This document shows positions 15,015-19,054 of a stretch of 19,054 nucleotides of DNA, piece by piece. The stretch lies in contig JAYVEB010000023.1 in assembly GCA_043749095.1 (NCBI GenBank), positions 1-19,054 of the forward strand, in the 5' to 3' direction. Origin of the DNA: PBB1 sp043749095 (lineage in GTDB: Bacteria; Pseudomonadota; Gammaproteobacteria; Burkholderiales; Burkholderiaceae_C). The first letter of the stretch is position 1; every line of letters starts with the position of its first letter. The notes under the pieces are model-generated. The model saw only the letters and a program-made list of their open reading frames with translations, did not search any database and was not told the DNA's origin. The position numbers and the translations under genes were made by a program.

Positions 15015-15635
15015 TCAGACCGGCGGCGGTTGGCTGTCGATGAAGCTCTGACGGGCGTTCAGTTTTTCGGACAGTCGCACCAGATTCGGGTGCGTGTTGC
15101 GCCAATCGATCCGCGGGAAGCGATAGTCCAGGTACGACAGCGCGCAGCCGACGGCGATGTCGGCCAGCGTCAGGTGGTTGCCGTTGCAGCACCACGGTTT
15201 GTCGGCCAGGCCCTTGCTCATCGCGGCCAATGAGGTGTGCACCTTGCCGAACTGCCGTTCCACCCAGGCGTTGCTGCGTTCGCTGTCGCTGCGGCCCGAC
15301 CAAGTCAGCTCCAGCCGTGCAGCAATTCCCGCATCGAGCACGCCGTCGGCCAGGGCCTCCCAGGTGCGCACTTCCGCGCGCTCGCGGCCGCGCTCCGGGA
15401 TCAGGCGACCGACCGGCGACAAGGTGTCGACGTACTCGACGATGACCCGCGAATCGAACACGGCTTCGCCGCCTTCCATCACCAGACAGGGCACCTTGCC
15501 GAGCGGATTCGAGGCCAGGATGGTGTCACGCGCCCAGACGTCTTCCAGTTCGAACTGGTAGTCGAGCTTCTTTTCGGCCAGCACGATGCGCACCTTGCGC
15601 ACATAAGGGCTGGTCAGCGAGCCGATGAGTTTCAT
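15015..15635 (-). CDS. Glutathione S-transferase family protein (YibF-like)
   Basis: This 206-residue cytosolic protein has an N-terminal thioredoxin-like GST domain (residues 1-75) and an all-helical C-terminal domain. The SPYVRKVRIVLAEKKL segment puts the probable active-site Ser at position 9. GKVPCLVMEGG provides the cis-proline, and AVFDSRVIVEYVD the Asp-Ser pair that binds the glutathione gamma-glutamyl group. LTLADIAVGCALSYLDYRFP is the conserved N-capping/hydrophobic-staple region of the C-terminal domain. The protein is close in layout to E. coli YibF, whose substrate is unknown. The start at 15635 is supported by MKLIGSLTSPYVRK, the family N-terminus, yet no Shine-Dalgarno sequence is visible: a strong hairpin (15644-15662) ends eight bases before the ATG. 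Confidence 0.93.
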   Translation of the reverse strand: MKLIGSLTSPYVRKVRIVLAEKKLDYQFELEDVWARDTILASNPLGKVPCLVMEGGEAVFDSRVIVEYVDTLSPVGRLIPERGRERAEVRTWEALADGVLDAGIAARLELTWSGRSDSERSNAWVERQFGKVHTSLAAMSKGLADKPWCCNGNHLTLADIAVGCALSYLDYRFPRIDWRNTHPNLVRLSEKLNARQSFIDSQPPPV

Positions 15636-15643
15636 GTCGGGGC

Positions 15644-15662
15644 GCGGCGACGGAGTCGCCGC
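15644..15662 (-). repeat. Strong hairpin at the ribosome-binding position of the GST gene
   Basis: GCGGCGAC and GTCGCCGC are perfect complements around a three-base loop. The 3' end of the stem is eight bases before the GST start codon, where a Shine-Dalgarno sequence would normally be. It may limit or regulate translation. Confidence 0.6.
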
Positions 15663-15697
15663 TGTGGGAGTGGGTCGGTGTAACGCAATGCAAATCC

Positions 15698-15703
15698 ATT
15701 CTA
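15698..15703 (-). promoter_or_regulatory. Probable -10 element of the GST promoter
   Basis: TAGAAT on the minus strand matches five of six -10 consensus bases, and transcription would start at about 15691, leaving a leader of about 55 bases. The 11-mer around it, CTCGTTAGAAT (15708-15698), is identical to the one at the metX promoter (9416-9406). The -35 region is weak. Confidence 0.5.
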
Positions 15704-15773
15704 ACGAGGCAACTTTGCGGCGCGAATCCCGCGGGCACGACGGCGGCCAGTGACCACGCAGCGCGGCGTCGTT

Positions 15774-17045
15774 TCAGCGCGACAGCGTCCAGTCGACGCT
15801 GACAGGGCGTCCTGACAGATCGAGTTGCGACACCGCGGGCGCGCTGCCTGCGACCCGTTTGCCGCGACGCAGCACCAGCAGCCGGTTCGCCCGCAGCCGC
15901 ACCGCCTCTACCACCGAGCGCGCCTGCAGCAGCACCAGGTTGGCATCGCCGCCGACCTCCAGGCGGTGCCCCTCGATGCCCAACACCTGCGCCCCGTTGA
16001 CGGTGACCGCATCAAAGCAGGCCGCGGTCTGCGCCGGCGAGGTCATCTGCGCCACATGCAGGCCCATCTGCGCGACTTCGAGCATGTCGGCCGAGCCGAG
16101 CGGGTACCACGGGTCCATCACGCAGTCGTGGCCGAAGGCGACGTTCAGACCGGCGGCCATCAGCTCGGGAACGCGGGTCATGCCGCGGCGCTTCGGGTAG
16201 CTGTCGTGGCGGCCTTGCAGCGTGATGTTGATCAACGGGTTGGCGACCACATGCACCTGCGCCTCGGCCATCAGCGGGATCAACTTCGAGACGTAGTAGT
16301 TGTCCATCGAATGCATCGAGGTCAGGTGCGAGCCGGTGACCCGCCCGTGCAGGCCGAGCCGCTGCGTATGGAACGCCAGCGTCTCGATGTGGCGCGACAT
16401 CGGGTCGTCGCTTTCATCGCAGTGCATGTCCACCCGCAATCCGCGCTCGGCGGCCAGCTCGCACAGGATGCGGATGCTCTCGGCGCCGTCGGCCATCGTC
16501 CGTTCGAAATGCGGGATGCCGCCGACCACATCGACACCCTTGTCGAGCGCGCGCTTCAGGTTGGCCAGCCCATGCGGCGAACGCAGCAGCCCGTCCTGCG
16601 GGAACGCGACCAGTTGCAGATCGAGGTAAGGCGCCACCTGCTGCTTCACCTGCAGCAGTGCCTCGACCGCCAGCAGCCGGTCGTCGCAGACATCGACATG
16701 TGTTCGGATCGCGAGCAGCCCCTTGGCCACCGCCCAGTCGCAGTACTGCAGCGCTCGCTCGACCAGCGCGTCCTGCGTCAGATGCGGCTTCAGCTCGCCC
16801 CACAAGGCGATGCCTTCGAGCAGCGTGCCGCTGGCGTTGACCCGCGGCAGGCCGTAGCTCAGCGTCGAGTCCATGTGGAAATGCGCATCGACGAACGACG
16901 GGGCCAGCAGCTGGCCGCCCGCATCCACCTCCGGCGTGCCCTCGGGGGCTGCGAGGCTGTGCCCGATCGCCTCAATGCGGCCGTCCTGCACCAGCACATC
17001 GATGCCGCTGTGGCCATCAGGCAGCGTGGCGTTTCGGATCAGCAC
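15774..17045 (-). CDS. codA: Cytosine deaminase family amidohydrolase (CodA-like; possible 5-methylcytosine deaminase)
   Basis: This metal-dependent amidohydrolase has 423 residues and is colinear with E. coli CodA (427). Active-site residues all align with an offset of six: His55 and His57 (DAHFHMD), Gln150 (AFPQDG), His208 and Glu211 (HCDESDD), His240 (GSHLTSMHS) and Asp307 (FGHD). The next residue is Cys308, where E. coli has Asp314. Loss of that Asp is the published mark of bacterial CodA homologues that deaminate 5-methylcytosine to thymine, so substrate range may be wider than cytosine. The start is the GTG at 17045, one base after the upp stop, so the two genes form an operon: the deaminase makes uracil and Upp turns it into UMP. 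No codB permease gene is visible. Confidence 0.92.
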   Translation of the reverse strand: MLIRNATLPDGHSGIDVLVQDGRIEAIGHSLAAPEGTPEVDAGGQLLAPSFVDAHFHMDSTLSYGLPRVNASGTLLEGIALWGELKPHLTQDALVERALQYCDWAVAKGLLAIRTHVDVCDDRLLAVEALLQVKQQVAPYLDLQLVAFPQDGLLRSPHGLANLKRALDKGVDVVGGIPHFERTMADGAESIRILCELAAERGLRVDMHCDESDDPMSRHIETLAFHTQRLGLHGRVTGSHLTSMHSMDNYYVSKLIPLMAEAQVHVVANPLINITLQGRHDSYPKRRGMTRVPELMAAGLNVAFGHDCVMDPWYPLGSADMLEVAQMGLHVAQMTSPAQTAACFDAVTVNGAQVLGIEGHRLEVGGDANLVLLQARSVVEAVRLRANRLLVLRRGKRVAGSAPAVSQLDLSGRPVSVDWTLSR

Positions 17046-17046
17046 G

Positions 17047-17679
<633 letters not shown>

Positions 17680-17710
17680 GGCGGTCTCTCACGCAAGGTG
17701 TGGGATGGAG

Positions 17711-17724
17711 TTCAAGCGCTTGCA
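17711..17724. promoter_or_regulatory. LacI/GalR-family-like operator upstream of upp
   Basis: The site TTCAAGCGCTTGCA contains the perfect ten-base palindrome CAAGCGCTTG with the central CG typical of LacI-family operators. It differs from the generic TGNAANCGNTTNCA pattern at one position. Its place just upstream of upp-codA fits a purine/pyrimidine-type repressor, but no such regulator gene is in the window. Confidence 0.45.
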
Positions 17725-17836
17725 CAAGCAACATGCGTACTCCAGTCTGCCGCAAGTGGCGGGCCTGCACGGCGGCATCTTGATTGCAGGGCCACTTCAG
17801 ATCCGTGATTCACTGCCGAAAACACGAATAGCGACG

Positions 17837-17867
17837 GACCGGAGGTCGCCCCCCGCCTCTTCCGGTC
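17837..17867 (+). repeat. Inverted repeat in the MHYT-GGDEF leader
   Basis: GACCGGA (17837-17843) and TCCGGTC (17861-17867) are perfect seven-base complements. The left arm and adjacent bases include the only GGAGG near the gene, and CCTC within the loop side could pair with GAGG. The structure ends six bases before the ATG at 17874, so it may affect translation. Confidence 0.5.
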
Positions 17868-17873
17868 TCTTCC

Positions 17874-19054
17874 ATGGACATATCGCTGATCGCCGCCCGC
17901 TACGACCCCTGGGTCGTGAGTCTGTCCTATCTGATCGCCACTTTCGCATCGTACGTTGCGCTCGATCTGGCCGAGCGGGTGCGTACACCCGATGGCCTGA
18001 TGGCGCTCACCTGGTGGGTCGGTGGATCGCTGGCCATGGGCACCGGCATCTGGTCGATGCATTTCGTCGGCATGCTGGCGGTCACCCTGCCGATCGAGGT
18101 CGGCATATGCCTATGCCGTCACAGCGATGTCCTGGGTTACCGCGGTGCTGGCTTCAGGTGTGGCCCTATACATCGCCAGCCGTGAGCGCCTGAGCAGTCT
18201 GACGCTGGTGGTGGGTGCCCTCTCCATGGGGCTGGGCGTCTGCGCCATGCATTACATCGGCATGGCGGCGCTGGAGATGTCGCCGACCATCCGGTGGAAC
18301 CCCTGGCTGATCGCCACCTCGGCCGCCGTTGCGATCGTCGCGTCGGCGGCGGCCCTGATGATTTTTGCGTGGCTGCGCCGTGCCGCCGGGAACGTGGGCT
18401 GGCGGGTCCGGACTGCCGCCGCGCTCGTCATGGGCGCCGCAGTCTGCGGGATGCATTACACCGGCATGGCCGCGGCGACCTTCCCTGCGGGGTCCGTCTG
18501 CCTGAGTCTCGACCAACTGCGCGGCGACCGCCTCGGCCTGCTGGTGTCGGTGGCCGCCATTGCGCTGTTGGCGTTCACGCTGTTCACCTCGGCGATCGAT
18601 GCCCGCCTGCAGAAGAAGGCGGTGCGGCTGGCCACCTCGTTGCATACGGCCAACGCCGAGCTGCAACAGCTGGTCTTCCTCGACGCGCTGACGGGGTTGC
18701 CCAACCGACTGCTGTTCAATGATCGAATCGCTTCCGCGGTCGAGCGTTGCGCACGCGACGGCTCGTGCCTCGCGGTGTCGTTCGTCGACCTCGATGGATT
18801 CAAGCTGGTCAACGATTCCTTCGGGCACGACTTCGGCGATCGGGTGCTGCGCGAGATGGCGCGGCGGCTGGCGGGCCAGGCGCGCGCCACCGATACCGTG
18901 GCTCGCGTGGGCGGTGACGAGTTCGTCATGCTCTTCGAGGGCCGTCCAGACATGACCGCCCTAGGAGTCTGGGCGGCAGGAATATTCCAAAATGATGGCT
19001 TGATTTCCGAGCTTCCAGAATCGCGCAGGAGCGATTTTCTCGAGCGTGCCAAGG
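17874..19054 (+). pseudogene. MHYT-domain diguanylate cyclase (GGDEF), frameshifted and 3'-disrupted
   Basis: The intact protein would be a membrane sensor with an MHYT domain and a c-di-GMP-synthesising GGDEF domain. MDISLIAARYDPW starts a 103-codon frame that ends at 18185. From 18106 the next frame continues the same domain without a gap (YAYAVTAMSWVTAVL), so one extra A at about 18105 breaks the gene. MHYT motifs are MHFVGM in the first part, then MHYIGM and MHYTGM in the second. After a helix the GGDEF domain runs from FLDALTGLPNR through DLDGFKLVNDSFGHDFGD, an RATD inhibitory site (18883-18894) and GGDEF (18910-18924). Similarity stops at about 18960. A sequencing error could explain the frameshift but not the lost 3' part. 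The weak ribosome site makes the start less certain. Confidence 0.8.
18961..19054. other. Foreign-looking sequence joined to the GGDEF gene at CTAG
   Basis: From 18961 the sequence no longer reads as GGDEF domain although the frame stays open. It begins with CTAG, a rare tetramer in such genomes and a known target of some IS5-family elements. It contains the palindrome GGAATATTCC (18979-18988) and is about 53% GC by hand count, against clearly higher GC in the genes around. It may be the end of an insertion sequence or other mobile piece running out of the window. No transposase can be recognised in 94 bases. Confidence 0.4.

Larger units (their letters stand above)
17680..17873. other. Divergent intergenic region between upp and the MHYT-GGDEF gene
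   Basis: This 194-base stretch carries no gene. It contains a LacI-family-like palindrome near upp and an inverted repeat near the MHYT start, which are listed separately. Promoters for both directions should be here, but I could not choose -35/-10 pairs with confidence. Confidence 0.5.

Noticed and set aside
18106..18117. The TATGCC tandem repeat as a phase-variation tract causing the frameshift
   Set aside because: A six-base unit cannot change the reading frame by gain or loss of copies, and only two copies are present.

Overview
The window reads as chromosomal DNA of a GC-rich betaproteobacterium, most likely of the order Burkholderiales. This is an inference from GC-rich codon use, the metX-metW pair, the GtrB/ArnT-like/YdjC glycosylation cassette and the general look of the proteins; no rRNA or other direct taxonomic marker is present. 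Genes are densely packed on both strands. I saw no tRNA, rRNA, CRISPR array or complete insertion sequence.

Layout. (1) 1-733, minus: the N-terminal 244 codons of proA, cut by the window edge. (2) 852-6722, minus: a three-gene RND tripartite efflux operon (adaptor, inner-membrane pump, outer-membrane lipoprotein channel) of the AcrAB/MexAB-OprM/TtgABC type. A TetR/AcrR-type repressor gene (6860-7519, plus) diverges from it, and the shared control region holds a palindrome very like the E. coli AcrR operator. (3) 7500-9262, minus: metX-metW for methionine biosynthesis, joined by a 4-base ATGA overlap and preceded by a SAM-II-type riboswitch (about 9345-9400) with a good -10 element. (4) 9541-13153, plus: an ArnT-like GT39 glycosyltransferase, a GtrB/ArnC-like GT2 polyprenyl-phosphate glycosyltransferase and a YdjC/ChbG-family deacetylase. 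This gene set resembles the Bordetella Lgm and Francisella FlmF2/NaxD/FlmK systems that put an amino sugar on lipid A phosphates. (5) 13287-14978, plus: a membrane-anchored FMN-binding glutamate synthase-family protein, converging on a glutathione S-transferase gene (15015-15635, minus) with a strong hairpin between them. (6) 15774-17679, minus: upp and a cytosine-deaminase-family gene one base apart, a pyrimidine-base salvage pair. (7) 17874-window end, plus: an MHYT-GGDEF signalling gene that is broken twice, by a one-base frameshift at about 18105 and by loss of recognisable GGDEF sequence from about 18961.

The points most worth attention are: the SAM-II riboswitch, with a possible 18-codon leader ORF overlapping the metX start; the deaminase, in which the residue equivalent to E. 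coli CodA Asp314 is Cys, a change associated with 5-methylcytosine deaminases; the compact lipid-A amino-sugar cassette; the AcrR-like operator; and the broken MHYT-GGDEF gene with a CTAG junction. None of these amounts to a demonstrably new system. The CodA variant and the metX leader arrangement are the most likely to yield something new.
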